From the NCBI GenBank assembly GCA_965217265.1, contig CBDCHP010000011.1:558001-622000 (forward strand): a stretch of 64,000 nucleotides of DNA. The letters are read 5' to 3'. Shown here piece after piece: positions 53,504-61,474 of this stretch; position 1 is the stretch's first letter, and each line of letters starts with the position of its first letter. The position numbers and the translations under genes are program-made. The notes under the pieces were generated by a model. That model was given only the letters and a program-made list of their open reading frames with translations. It searched no databases and was not told where the DNA came from. Source of the stretch: JAGRGG01 sp965217265. GTDB lineage: Bacteria > Pseudomonadota > Alphaproteobacteria > Geminicoccales > Geminicoccaceae.

Positions 53504-54771
53504 TGCGCGTCTGCTTCGTCTCGCGCCGCTACTTCCCGGCGATCTCGGGTATGAGCGTCTACGCCGAGAACCTGCTGCGGCAACTCGTGGCGCTGGGCCA
53601 CGACGTCGTCATGGTCAGCCAGTACCGCAAGGACGCCAAGGGGATCGGCATCTACGGCGGCGGCCCGCCCCCGTTCGTGCCGGGCGTCGAGGTGGTGGGC
53701 CTGCGCTCCTACGGCGAGGAGCGGATCAACCACGACCTGCCCGCCGACTTCGAGGGCGACATGGCGGCGCTGGTCGGCGCCATTCAGGCGGCGCACGCGC
53801 ACGAACCCTTCGACGTCATCCACGCCCAGTATGCCTACCCGACCGGCCTCGCGGCGATGGAGGCGGCGCGGCGCTTGGGCGTCCCCTGCGTCGTCTCGAT
53901 CCAGGGCGGCGACGGCCACTGGGTCGGCGGCTGCTGCAAGACGCATAAAGCCGCGATGCTGGCGGTGCTCGGCCACGCCGACGCGCTCCTGATCGGCGCG
54001 CGTTCGTTCGCCCTGGAGGTGCAGGGCCATCACGGCACGCCCCTGGAACGCTTCACCATTGTCCCCGGCGCCACCGACGCCGAGCGCTTCGTGCCGCGCC
54101 CCGGCCTTCTTCCCGGCGAACTGCACGACCCGCCGCGGCTCCTCTACCACGGCCGCGTCGATCGCCGCAAAGGCACGTTCGAGCTGATCGACGCCGCGCG
54201 CATCCTCCTCGACGCCGGCCGGTCGTTCGAGTTGATCGTCTCCGGCATCGGCCCTGATCTCGACGCGACCCGGGCGCGGGCGGAGGCCGTCGGCATCGCC
54301 GGGCACTGCCGCTTCACCGGCTACGCCGGCTACGACGAGGCGCCCGGTGTCTACGGCCGGGGCGACGTCTTCGTCTCGCCGACCTACTCCGAGGGCTTCT
54401 CGAACACGATCCTGGAGGCGATGGCGTCGAACCTGCCGATCGTCTCGACCGACACGATCGGCGTCGTCGATTGCCTCACCGACGAGAAGAACGCGCTCCT
54501 CGTCCCGATCGAGGACGCCGACGCCCTGGCGCGCGCGATCGCCCGGCTGCTCAACGACGAGCGTCTTCGTGTCTGCCTCGCCGAGGCTGCCCTCGACGAT
54601 GTCCGCCGCCTCTACGCTTGGCCGGTCGTGGCGCGGCAGATCGCCGGTGTCTACGCCGACTTGGCGGGCAAGGCCCCCGCCACCGGCTGGACCAACCTCT
54701 ACGACCCCTCGTCCAGCCTCGCCGAGGCCGACCTGTCGTGCAGGTTTCGCCGGGATCCCCACCTGTTGTGA
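53503..54771 (+). CDS. GT4 family glycosyltransferase
   Basis: A 422-residue retaining glycosyltransferase of the GT-B fold. The N-terminal acceptor domain has RRYFPAISGMSVYAENLLRQL and DVIHAQYAYPTGLAAM. The donor domain has GRVDRRKGTFELIDAARIL and the EGFSNTILEAMASNLPIV motif with the two E residues that bind the nucleotide sugar. MshA and BshA, which attach GlcNAc to inositol-phosphate or malate, belong to this family. A comparable transfer to an inositol is suggested by Ino1 and PIG-L in the same cluster. It ends on repeat R7. Confidence 0.9.
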   Translation: MRVCFVSRRYFPAISGMSVYAENLLRQLVALGHDVVMVSQYRKDAKGIGIYGGGPPPFVPGVEVVGLRSYGEERINHDLPADFEGDMAALVGAIQAAHAHEPFDVIHAQYAYPTGLAAMEAARRLGVPCVVSIQGGDGHWVGGCCKTHKAAMLAVLGHADALLIGARSFALEVQGHHGTPLERFTIVPGATDAERFVPRPGLLPGELHDPPRLLYHGRVDRRKGTFELIDAARILLDAGRSFELIVSGIGPDLDATRARAEAVGIAGHCRFTGYAGYDEAPGVYGRGDVFVSPTYSEGFSNTILEAMASNLPIVSTDTIGVVDCLTDEKNALLVPIEDADALARAIARLLNDERLRVCLAEAALDDVRRLYAWPVVARQIAGVYADLAGKAPATGWTNLYDPSSSLAEADLSCRFRRDPHLL

Positions 54772-54917
54772 GAACGCTGCGCGTGCGCTAGGCGCGCGGC
54801 CTTTTTCTCTTCTTTTTTGCAACTTGTACCCGGACCTTCACCAGCATCCAGGCCAGCCCCGACCAAAGTGATAAAAAAGAGAAAAGAAAAGCCCCGCGCA
54901 GCGGACGCGAAGCGTTC
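54770..54917. repeat. R7, long palindromic repeat copy 7
   Basis: A 148 bp copy between two co-directed genes. The left arm starts inside the GT4 stop (tgagaacgctgcgcgtgcgc) with a T-rich run. The core has diverged most (ttgtacccggaccttcacca, then catccaggccagccccgacc). The right arm ends gcgaagcgttc directly against the ATG of the PIG-L gene. It therefore forms the whole leader of that gene. Confidence 0.85.
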
Positions 54918-55673
54918 ATGATCCTAGCTCTCTCGCCGCACCTGGACGATGCCGCCTACTCCGCCGGCGGGACGCTGCGGCGCTTGGCCGATGCCGGTCA
55001 CCGCGTCGTCGTGGCCACGCTGTTCACGCTCAGCGTGCCGAACCCGACCGGCTTCGCGCTCGCCTGTCAGACCGATAAGGGCCTCGCGCCCGACATTGAC
55101 TACATGGCGCTCAGGCGCGGTGAGGACGCCGCCGCGATGTCGGGCCTCGGCGCCGAGGCCCGCCACCTCGACCTGCCCGAGGCGCCGCACCGGGGCTACG
55201 CCTCGGCCAAGGATCTATTCGGCCCGATCCGTCCCGATGACGCCGCCACGACCGGTGCCGTGGCGACGCGGGTGCGGGCGCTCGTCGCCGAATTGGCCCC
55301 CGGCCTCGTCCTGACGCCGCAGGGCTTGGGCGGCCACGTCGACCACGTCCACCTCGTCCGCGCCCTTCTGGGCATGGAGCTACCTGTCGTCTGGTGGCGC
55401 GACGCCCCCTACGCCATCCGCACCCCCGAAGCCCTACCGCCCGAACCGCTCGGGCCAGGACAGTGCCCGGTCGTGATCCCGATCGCTGCGACGCTGGGCG
55501 CCAAGCTCGACGCCTGCGCCGCCTACGCGAGCCAGAACGGCTTCCAGTTCGGCAGCGACGCCGCGACGCGCGAGGCGCTCGCCCGCTTCGCCGAGGCGGA
55601 AGGGAAGGGTGTGCCCGCCGAGCGTTTCGTCGCCGACCCCGCCGCGGCGGGGCGGCTGCACGGGCTTCTCTAG
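54918..55673 (+). CDS. PIG-L family N-acetyl deacetylase (MshB/BshB-like)
   Basis: A 251-residue zinc deacetylase of the LmbE/PIG-L fold. The metal site SPHLDDAAYSAGG is present (normally HPDD; here His9, Asp11 and Asp12) and the second motif is GLGGHVDHVHL. It would remove an acetyl group from a GlcNAc-type sugar; in mycothiol and bacillithiol synthesis this follows the GT4 step. The ATG lies at the very edge of repeat R7 with no recognisable Shine-Dalgarno, so expression may be low, coupled by read-through, or started elsewhere. Confidence 0.88.
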   Translation: MILALSPHLDDAAYSAGGTLRRLADAGHRVVVATLFTLSVPNPTGFALACQTDKGLAPDIDYMALRRGEDAAAMSGLGAEARHLDLPEAPHRGYASAKDLFGPIRPDDAATTGAVATRVRALVAELAPGLVLTPQGLGGHVDHVHLVRALLGMELPVVWWRDAPYAIRTPEALPPEPLGPGQCPVVIPIAATLGAKLDACAAYASQNGFQFGSDAATREALARFAEAEGKGVPAERFVADPAAAGRLHGLL

Positions 55674-55693
55674 GAACAAGCGCGAGAAACGCC

Positions 55694-57631
55694 TCAGGCG
55701 TCCTGGCTCGATTGCCGGACGGCGCCGGTGAGGCGCAGGCCGTCCACGCCCTCGCCGTACGTGTCGGCCTCGATCGGACCGCTGGCCGGTATGGGACTCG
55801 GCGTCGCGGGCGGCGTCGGAAAGCCGTCGAGGATGCCGGCCATGCGCACCGCGTCGGTCGGGTTCAGTTCCTCCGGCACGGCGGCGATGCCGCGCGCGGC
55901 GAGGCGACGGCCCAGGCTCAAGCGCGAGGTCAGCACGGCGAACGGCACGCTCAAGAGCAAGGCGCCGACGAGCGGCAGCGCCCAGGGCACGACGGCGGGC
56001 GCCAGCGCCGCGAACAGGGCGAGCAGGACGGCCCCCGCCACGGTCTGCGGCCAGAGCGAGTGCCAAGCGTCGGCGACGCCCAGGCTGCGGCCCTCGCGGC
56101 GCTGCGCTGACCATTGCAGGCGATGGCCGAAGAATAAGGCGGTGATGAAGATGGTGATGGCAAAACCGATCGCCGGCGCCATGATGAAGCCGAACACGAG
56201 TTCGAGCCCGAGCCCCGGCAGGACGCGGCCGATCCCGCCGTGCGCCGCCCTCGCCTCGCGCCGAACCAGGAGGTCGACGGCGCCGACGATCTTGACGGCG
56301 AAGATCATCGCCATCAGCACGAGGTAGAGGGTGATGAAGTCGGCGAAGCCCACCTCGCCCCACGACGCCGGGTCGAGCGGCGGCAGGAGGTTTGGTCCTG
56401 CCAGACCGAGTTTAAGCGCCACGAGGTGCAAGGCGCCGGTGACGATGAAGCCGAACCACGCAAACGGGCCGACATACATCAAGGCCGCCATCGCCAGACT
56501 GACCCGTCCCATCGCCTTCAGGTCCGGCAGGTGCAGGAGCCGCAAATATTGCAGGTTGCCGAAGCACCAGCGCAACTCGCGCTTGATGAAGTCGGGCAGG
56601 GTGGGCGGCGTGTCCTCGAACGTGCCGCCCTCCTCGGGCAGGATGTGGACGCCGTAGCCGGCCCGGCGCATCAAGACGGCTTCGAGGTGGTCGTGCGAGA
56701 GCACCTCGCCGCCCAAGGGCGGCGGTCCCGGCACGCGCGGCACGCGGCAGTGTTCGAGGTAGGGTGCCAAGCGGATGATCGCGTTGTGGCCCCAATACGA
56801 GGCCTCGTCGCCCTGCCACCACGTCTTGCCGACGATGTAGGGGCGCAGGCCCTGGCGGGCGCCGAACTGAACGAAGCGGGCGAACGGGCTCAGGGCCGGC
56901 AACCCGACGACGAGCGTCTGGATCAGGCCGAGGCGCGGGTTCGCCTGCATCAGCCGGGCGAGCCGGACGACGCGCTCGCCGTCCATCAGGCTGTCGGCGT
57001 CGAGGATGACCATGTGATCGAAACGGTGCCCGTGCGCGGCGCCGAATTCGCGCAGGTTGCCGACCTTATGGTCGGTGTTCACGCTGCGGCGCCGGTAGTG
57101 CAGCCGTCCTGGCCGAGGGTCTTGCGCCCGCCACGCGGCGAAGCGCCGCGCCTCCTCGGCGGCGATCTTCGGGTCGCGCGTGTCGCTGAGCAGGAAGACC
57201 TCGAAGGCGTCGCCCGCGCCGGTGCGATCGAGCAGGGTCACCGTCGTCGAGAGCAGGCGAAAGACCAGCCCCGGATCCTCCTCGCAGATCGGCATGACGA
57301 CCGCGGTCCTCGTCGTCAGCGGCAGGTCGCCCGGCTCGTTCAGGGGCGCTACGGCCGCGGCCGCCTTGTCGCCGTAGACGACGAGCAGGACGAGGCCGGC
57401 GACGACGCTCCACAGGCTCAAGGCCAGATGCGGCTTGGTGAGCGCCACGAAGACGAGCATGAGCGCCTCGAACCCGTTCAGCCCGTCGACGCCCAGGAGC
57501 CGGTACATCGCCAGCACGACCGCGAGGACGGTCGCGGTCGAGAGAGACGCCACGAGCCAGCGGCGGCGGCGCATGGCGGGGGCGTACGCGGCCGAGCCGA
57601 TCGGCGGCGTGAGGGCGGGGGTGGGATGCAC
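55694..57631 (-). CDS. opgH: Glucans biosynthesis glucosyltransferase H (OpgH/MdoH)
   Basis: A 645-residue membrane glucosyltransferase making the backbone of osmoregulated periplasmic glucans. Several membrane segments flank a GT2 domain with TAVVMPICEEDPG, NTDHKVGNLREF, DADSLMDG (DxD), HDHLEAVLMRRAGYG and KRELRWCFGNLQYLRLL (QxxRW-type). Length fits the shorter alphaproteobacterial form. The GTG start has AAAAAGGA six bases before it. The periplasmic partner opgG is not in the window. Transcribed opposite to the PIG-L gene; not part of that cluster by strand. Confidence 0.92.
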   Translation of the reverse strand: MHPTPALTPPIGSAAYAPAMRRRRWLVASLSTATVLAVVLAMYRLLGVDGLNGFEALMLVFVALTKPHLALSLWSVVAGLVLLVVYGDKAAAAVAPLNEPGDLPLTTRTAVVMPICEEDPGLVFRLLSTTVTLLDRTGAGDAFEVFLLSDTRDPKIAAEEARRFAAWRAQDPRPGRLHYRRRSVNTDHKVGNLREFGAAHGHRFDHMVILDADSLMDGERVVRLARLMQANPRLGLIQTLVVGLPALSPFARFVQFGARQGLRPYIVGKTWWQGDEASYWGHNAIIRLAPYLEHCRVPRVPGPPPLGGEVLSHDHLEAVLMRRAGYGVHILPEEGGTFEDTPPTLPDFIKRELRWCFGNLQYLRLLHLPDLKAMGRVSLAMAALMYVGPFAWFGFIVTGALHLVALKLGLAGPNLLPPLDPASWGEVGFADFITLYLVLMAMIFAVKIVGAVDLLVRREARAAHGGIGRVLPGLGLELVFGFIMAPAIGFAITIFITALFFGHRLQWSAQRREGRSLGVADAWHSLWPQTVAGAVLLALFAALAPAVVPWALPLVGALLLSVPFAVLTSRLSLGRRLAARGIAAVPEELNPTDAVRMAGILDGFPTPPATPSPIPASGPIEADTYGEGVDGLRLTGAVRQSSQDA

Positions 57632-57794
57632 GCGGCGTCCTTTTTGATTATTTCGTGACCGACCGGTTGAGGCGTTGTGAGTGCGGCCGACAGCCCTAAG
57701 AGGTGAATCGCTTGAACGGTTGTCCAATCGTGGCTAGGCAATACCCAGCCGCGCCAGCTAGCGGCTTTTCTCCCGTAAGCAAGGCTGTAAGCTT

Positions 57795-58418
57795 TTGGTC
57801 GCACCCCCTCCTATCGGCCCGCTCGGCGTCGCCCGCAAGCCGGACGTTCCTGTCCTGGAGCCGCCCGCGACCAGATGGCCCTATCTGGAGAGCGCGGCCT
57901 TTCGCCTCCGCGGCGCCGTCGCCGCCCACTTCGTGCGGCGCTGCCCGACGGTCGTCGAGATCGGCGGCGGGCGAACGCCGATGGACGGCTACCTCGACGA
58001 CGCCAGGGTCGAGGTGATCGTCGTCGATCCGTTCCTCCCCGACGTCGAGCGGCCGCTCAAGCACGGCGGCCGCGCCCGCCACGTTCGCGGCCGCTTCCAG
58101 GACATCGTCTGGGACGTGCGCCGCCCCGGCGGCTTCGGCCTCGTCATGCTCGGCCTCGAACTGCTCGACATGGGCGAGGAGGATTTCGCCAACCTCTACG
58201 CCCTGATCGATGCCGCCGCCGTCACCGTCCTCGAATTCGCCGCGACCTTCGCTACGCCGCGCGAGCAGTACGGCCTGATCCGCGCCAACACCGTGGTCGA
58301 GGAAACCCTCCGCTTCACCTACGACCTCGACGGCAACGATTTCGGCAAGAACGCCGACGAATGGCCCTGGCCCGTCCACACCAAGCGCGAGTTCCACGTT
58401 CTCGAACGGCGGGGATGA
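57795..58418 (+). CDS. Hypothetical protein, Rossmann-like
   Basis: A 207-residue protein. About residues 50-75 read TVVEIGGGRTPMDGYL, a glycine-rich nucleotide-binding-like turn, followed by VEVIVVDPFLPDV, similar to motif I and II of class I methyltransferases. The later motif GLVMLGLELLDMGEEDF is unusual. No substrate or pathway is visible. The start is TTG, and the ribosome-binding site is weak. It ends directly on the left half of repeat R8. Confidence 0.65.
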   Translation: MVAPPPIGPLGVARKPDVPVLEPPATRWPYLESAAFRLRGAVAAHFVRRCPTVVEIGGGRTPMDGYLDDARVEVIVVDPFLPDVERPLKHGGRARHVRGRFQDIVWDVRRPGGFGLVMLGLELLDMGEEDFANLYALIDAAAVTVLEFAATFATPREQYGLIRANTVVEETLRFTYDLDGNDFGKNADEWPWPVHTKREFHVLERRG

Positions 58419-58779
58419 ATGCTTCGGGTGCGCTTGCCGCGCGGCTTTTTCTCTTTGGCATTACCAATTAAAATGGACACATGGCTCTGGCGGTAGGTAA
58501 AGGTTGAGTCGACGGAAAAACGATCGGCTGCGGGAGCTATACATAGAAGCGGACCGGGAGAAGGCGTTCGCCTCGTACCGTAGGGGATTGGCCTGCGCAG
58601 CATTGCTGACGTCTTGGGCAACGACAACGTCATGGTGTTGAAGTGGGTGAGGAAGATCGGCCGAGGCCAAGCCCAAGGAGATGGTCGAACGCGCCCTCTA
58701 CAGCCGCTTCTTCCCAGGCGTGCTCGCCTAGCAGTGCCAAAGCGAAAAAGAAGCCCCGCGCGGCAGACGCGAAGCGTTC
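58417..58779. repeat. R8, palindromic repeat copy 8, split by an inserted sequence
   Basis: The left arm (58417-58458: gaatgcttcgggtgcgcttg, then a T-run) and the right arm (58738-58779: A-rich run, then gcagacgcgaagcgttc) are those of the family but are separated by about 280 bp of unrelated sequence. ctttggca and tgccaaag at the two junctions are inverted repeats of 8 bases, as expected of the ends of an inserted element. The core is absent. Confidence 0.78.
58459..58737 (+). pseudogene. Degenerate IS1-like transposase remnant inside R8
   Basis: About 280 bp. One frame gives LRELYIEADREKAFASYRRG; a second frame, after a shift, gives GLRSIADVLGNDNVMVLKWV, the helix-turn-helix pattern of IS1-type InsA proteins (a -LGV-x-x-x-TVLxWVRK motif). 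In-frame stops break both. Short inverted repeats (ctttggca and tgccaaag) flank it. It is too damaged to move. The family is a resemblance judged by eye. Confidence 0.5.
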
Positions 58780-58865
58780 GCCTTAACTGCCGTTAACCAT
58801 AAAGCAAGATCCGCAAGCCTAAACCGTCCCGGCTGGTTCACGAAACCTCATAGCCGGAGACGACG

Positions 58866-59240
58866 ATGGCCCGCGTTCTGATTGCCGACGACGACGATCT
58901 CTTGATCGAACTCGTGACCTTCACGCTTGAGAGCCGCGGCCACGAGGTGGTCACGGCCGACGACGGCGACCTCGCGATCGAGCGCGCCCAGGCCGAGCGG
59001 CCCGACCTCATCGTGCTCGACGGGATGATGCCCGGCCGCGATGGACTCGAAGTCCTGCGCGAGCTGCGCCAGGACCGGGAACTCGCCAACGTTCCGGTCA
59101 TCATGCTGAGCGCCCGCAAGCAGGAGCGCGACGTGGTGGGTGGCCTCGCCCAGGGCGCCGACGACTACCTCGTCAAGCCGTTCATGCCCGAAGAGCTGGC
59201 GATGCGGGTGACGAAGGCGCTGCGCGCGCGGGGCGTCTGA
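58866..59240 (+). CDS. Single-domain response regulator (CheY-like)
   Basis: A 124-residue receiver domain only. The phosphorylation Asp is in LIVLDGMMPGRDGLEVL (about residue 56), with acidic DDDD at residues 9-12, Ser in VIMLSAR and Lys in YLVKPFMPEELAMRV. There is no output domain. It starts a tightly coupled run with the next three genes (TGATG with the YaiO-like gene), so it most likely controls or senses the state of the exopolysaccharide machine below. A ggag-type Shine-Dalgarno precedes the ATG. Confidence 0.92.
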   Translation: MARVLIADDDDLLIELVTFTLESRGHEVVTADDGDLAIERAQAERPDLIVLDGMMPGRDGLEVLRELRQDRELANVPVIMLSARKQERDVVGGLAQGADDYLVKPFMPEELAMRVTKALRARGV

Positions 59241-60577
59241 TGCAAACGGCGGGCGTTGTGCGGGCGCGAAGGCTGGCGTGGGCGACTTTGTGCGCGTCCC
59301 TCCTCCTGGCGGGCACGGGCGGCGCTGCCCTGGCCGGTCTCGACGAGATCAAGGCGCTGCGCGACGCCGGGCGCTTTGAGGAGGCGCTCGTCGTCGTCGG
59401 CGAGCGGCGGGCAACGTTTCCAGGCGATGCCGATCTGGCGCTCTTTCAAGGCCAGTTGCTGGGCTATCTCGGCCGCTACGACGCGGCGCTCGCGGCGCTG
59501 GCCGAGGCCGAGGCGCTGGCGCCCGACTACGCCGACGTGCACCGGGCCCAGATACGCATTCGCTTCTATCGCGCCTCGGCGGCGACGCCGATCGAGGACG
59601 GGGCGCTGCTGCCGGTCGCGGGCAGCCCCGACGCCAACGCCTACGTGCAAGGGCGCCTCGCCTTGCGTGCCGGGCTCCATCCCGAGGCGCGGGCGGCGTT
59701 CGAGCGCGTGGTCGCGAACGAGCCGGCCTACGCCGAGGCGTGGCTGGCGCTCGGCGACGCCGCCCGCGAGCAGGGCGACACCGCGGCGTCGCGCGTCGCC
59801 TACGAAACGGCGCTCGACCTGCCGGGCGCCGACAGCGCCGCCGCGATGCGGCTGCGGGCCTTGGCGCAGCAGCACTGGACGTGGCTCGTCGGGCTCTCGG
59901 GAAGCGCCAGCCGCGTCGAGGGCGGGGAGCCCTGGGCGGAGAGTTACGCCAGCCTCACCCGTCGCTTGGGCGGCGGCCGGTTGGTCGGCGCCAGCTACGA
60001 GACGGCGCGGCGCTACGACGACAAGATCGACACGCACGTGGCGCTCAACCTGACGCAGCGTTTCACGCCCAAAACGGCCGGTTTCGTCGCACTCGGCGTC
60101 ACCCCCGCCGCCGACTTCCTGCCGACCTGGCGGGCGAAGGCCGGGGTCGAGCACGAGCTGCGGCCGGGCAACGGGCGGCTCGGCGGCACCGTCGGCTCCG
60201 CCGACGTGACGCTCGCGGACTACGACGCCGGTCTGGCGCGCACGCTGGGGTTGGGCTTGACCCAGTACACGGCCGACGGTGTCAGTTGGGGCACCGTGAG
60301 GCTGACGGGCGGGTTCGATCCCGAGGGACGCCTCGACTTCGGCGCCTCCTTGCGCCTCGACCACCAGATCGACGACCGCAACCGGGTCTATCTCGGCGTG
60401 GCGCGCGAGAGCGACGCCGAGCGGTACGGCGCCATCGACCGCGACACGATTTTCACCGGCTACCGGCGCGACTTGAGCGATCACGTCACCCTCGACCTGT
60501 CGCTCGGCTACGAGACGCCCGACCGGGGCCGCGACCGGCAGAGCTTCACGGCCGGCTTGACCTTGAGGTTCGATTAG
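59240..60577 (+). CDS. TPR and YaiO-like outer-membrane barrel protein
   Basis: A 445-residue exported protein. The signal is at residues 9-32, ending ALAG. TPR-type helices follow (about 35-210; GRYDAALAALAEAEALAPDYADV, AYAEAWLALGDAAREQGDTAASR). The C-terminal half (about 215-445) has alternating strands with Gly and Arg turns, ending SFTAGLTLRFD, and belongs to the YaiO outer-membrane barrel type. A periplasmic TPR joined to an export barrel is the PgaA or AlgK/AlgE logic. It would carry the polymer from the GT2 enzyme to the outside. Coupled by TGATG with the regulator upstream. Confidence 0.83.
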   Translation: MQTAGVVRARRLAWATLCASLLLAGTGGAALAGLDEIKALRDAGRFEEALVVVGERRATFPGDADLALFQGQLLGYLGRYDAALAALAEAEALAPDYADVHRAQIRIRFYRASAATPIEDGALLPVAGSPDANAYVQGRLALRAGLHPEARAAFERVVANEPAYAEAWLALGDAAREQGDTAASRVAYETALDLPGADSAAAMRLRALAQQHWTWLVGLSGSASRVEGGEPWAESYASLTRRLGGGRLVGASYETARRYDDKIDTHVALNLTQRFTPKTAGFVALGVTPAADFLPTWRAKAGVEHELRPGNGRLGGTVGSADVTLADYDAGLARTLGLGLTQYTADGVSWGTVRLTGGFDPEGRLDFGASLRLDHQIDDRNRVYLGVARESDAERYGAIDRDTIFTGYRRDLSDHVTLDLSLGYETPDRGRDRQSFTAGLTLRFD

Positions 60578-61474
60578 ATGCCCTTCACCCCGCTGGCGCT
60601 CGTGGTCTTCGTGCGGCTGATATGGATGGGGGCGATCGCCTTTGTCCTGCTGGGCGCGATCATCCTGGCCGTTCTCGTCCTGCGCCGGGCCCGAAGCGAG
60701 GCCAAGGCGGCGCGCGAGGCGTTCGCGCGCAAGGAAGCACGCCGGTCGCTCCTGCGCCGCGCGAACGGGCTCGACGAGCCGGGGGCTTGGCCGGCCGTCC
60801 TGTCGCCCGAAGACTGGTCCGACCTGTTCGACGAGGTGCACCAGATGCTGCGCGGCGAGGCGCGGACCCGCCTCGCAATCTTGGGCGAGAAGCTCGGCCT
60901 TGAGCGCTACCTCGTGGGTCGCCTGGGGCACGGTACCCCGGCGCGGCGGGCCGAGGCCGCGCGGCGCCTCGCGCTGTTCGAGGGTGACGCGGCGACGGCT
61001 GCCCTTGAGCGCGCCCTGGAGCACCGGCACGAGGCCGTTCGCCTCGCCGCGGCGGAGGCGTTGCTCGACCGGGTGCCCAACCCCGCGGCACTCGCGGCCC
61101 GAGTCCTGCGCCGCCGCGTCTCGGGCGCCGGACGGCGCTTTCTCATCAACCTCGCCCGCAAGAACGGCGCCGCCGCGATCGTGCTCTTGAAGGGGGCCGA
61201 CGACTTAAGCCGCGTCGGCCTGATCGACGCCTTGGCCGAGGCCGGCGAGGGGCAGGCCGTGGGTCCGATCGCTGCGCTCGCGGCGACGGCCGAGGCGGGG
61301 GCGGTGCGTGCCGCGGCCCTGCGGGCGCTTGGCCGACTGCGTGCCAAGAAGACCCCTGAACTGGCGCTCAACGCCCTCAATGACCCTGATCCCCGCGTGC
61401 GGGCCGAGGCGCAGCGCCTGACGCGAACCACGTCGACCATACCGAGTAGCCCCCTACAAGGAGCCCCGGCATGA
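60578..61474 (+). CDS. Membrane-anchored HEAT-repeat protein
   Basis: A 298-residue protein with one N-terminal membrane segment (LIWMGAIAFVLLGAIILAVLVL) and a cytoplasmic or periplasmic array of HEAT-like helical repeats (about 100-290: GTPARRAEAARRLALFEG, RHEAVRLAAAEALLDRV, AVRAAALRALGRLRAK, DPRVRAEAQRLTR). HEAT arrays are adaptors for protein or polymer contacts. It follows the YaiO-like gene without a gap and overlaps the GT2 gene (ATGA), so all are made together. Confidence 0.82.
   Translation: MPFTPLALVVFVRLIWMGAIAFVLLGAIILAVLVLRRARSEAKAAREAFARKEARRSLLRRANGLDEPGAWPAVLSPEDWSDLFDEVHQMLRGEARTRLAILGEKLGLERYLVGRLGHGTPARRAEAARRLALFEGDAATAALERALEHRHEAVRLAAAEALLDRVPNPAALAARVLRRRVSGAGRRFLINLARKNGAAAIVLLKGADDLSRVGLIDALAEAGEGQAVGPIAALAATAEAGAVRAAALRALGRLRAKKTPELALNALNDPDPRVRAEAQRLTRTTSTIPSSPLQGAPA

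Noticed and set aside
54800..54900. Reading the R7 repeat as a protein-coding extension of GT4
   Set aside because: The GT4 gene ends at 54771 and the repeat reads as R/K-rich low-quality peptide in all frames, as in every other copy.
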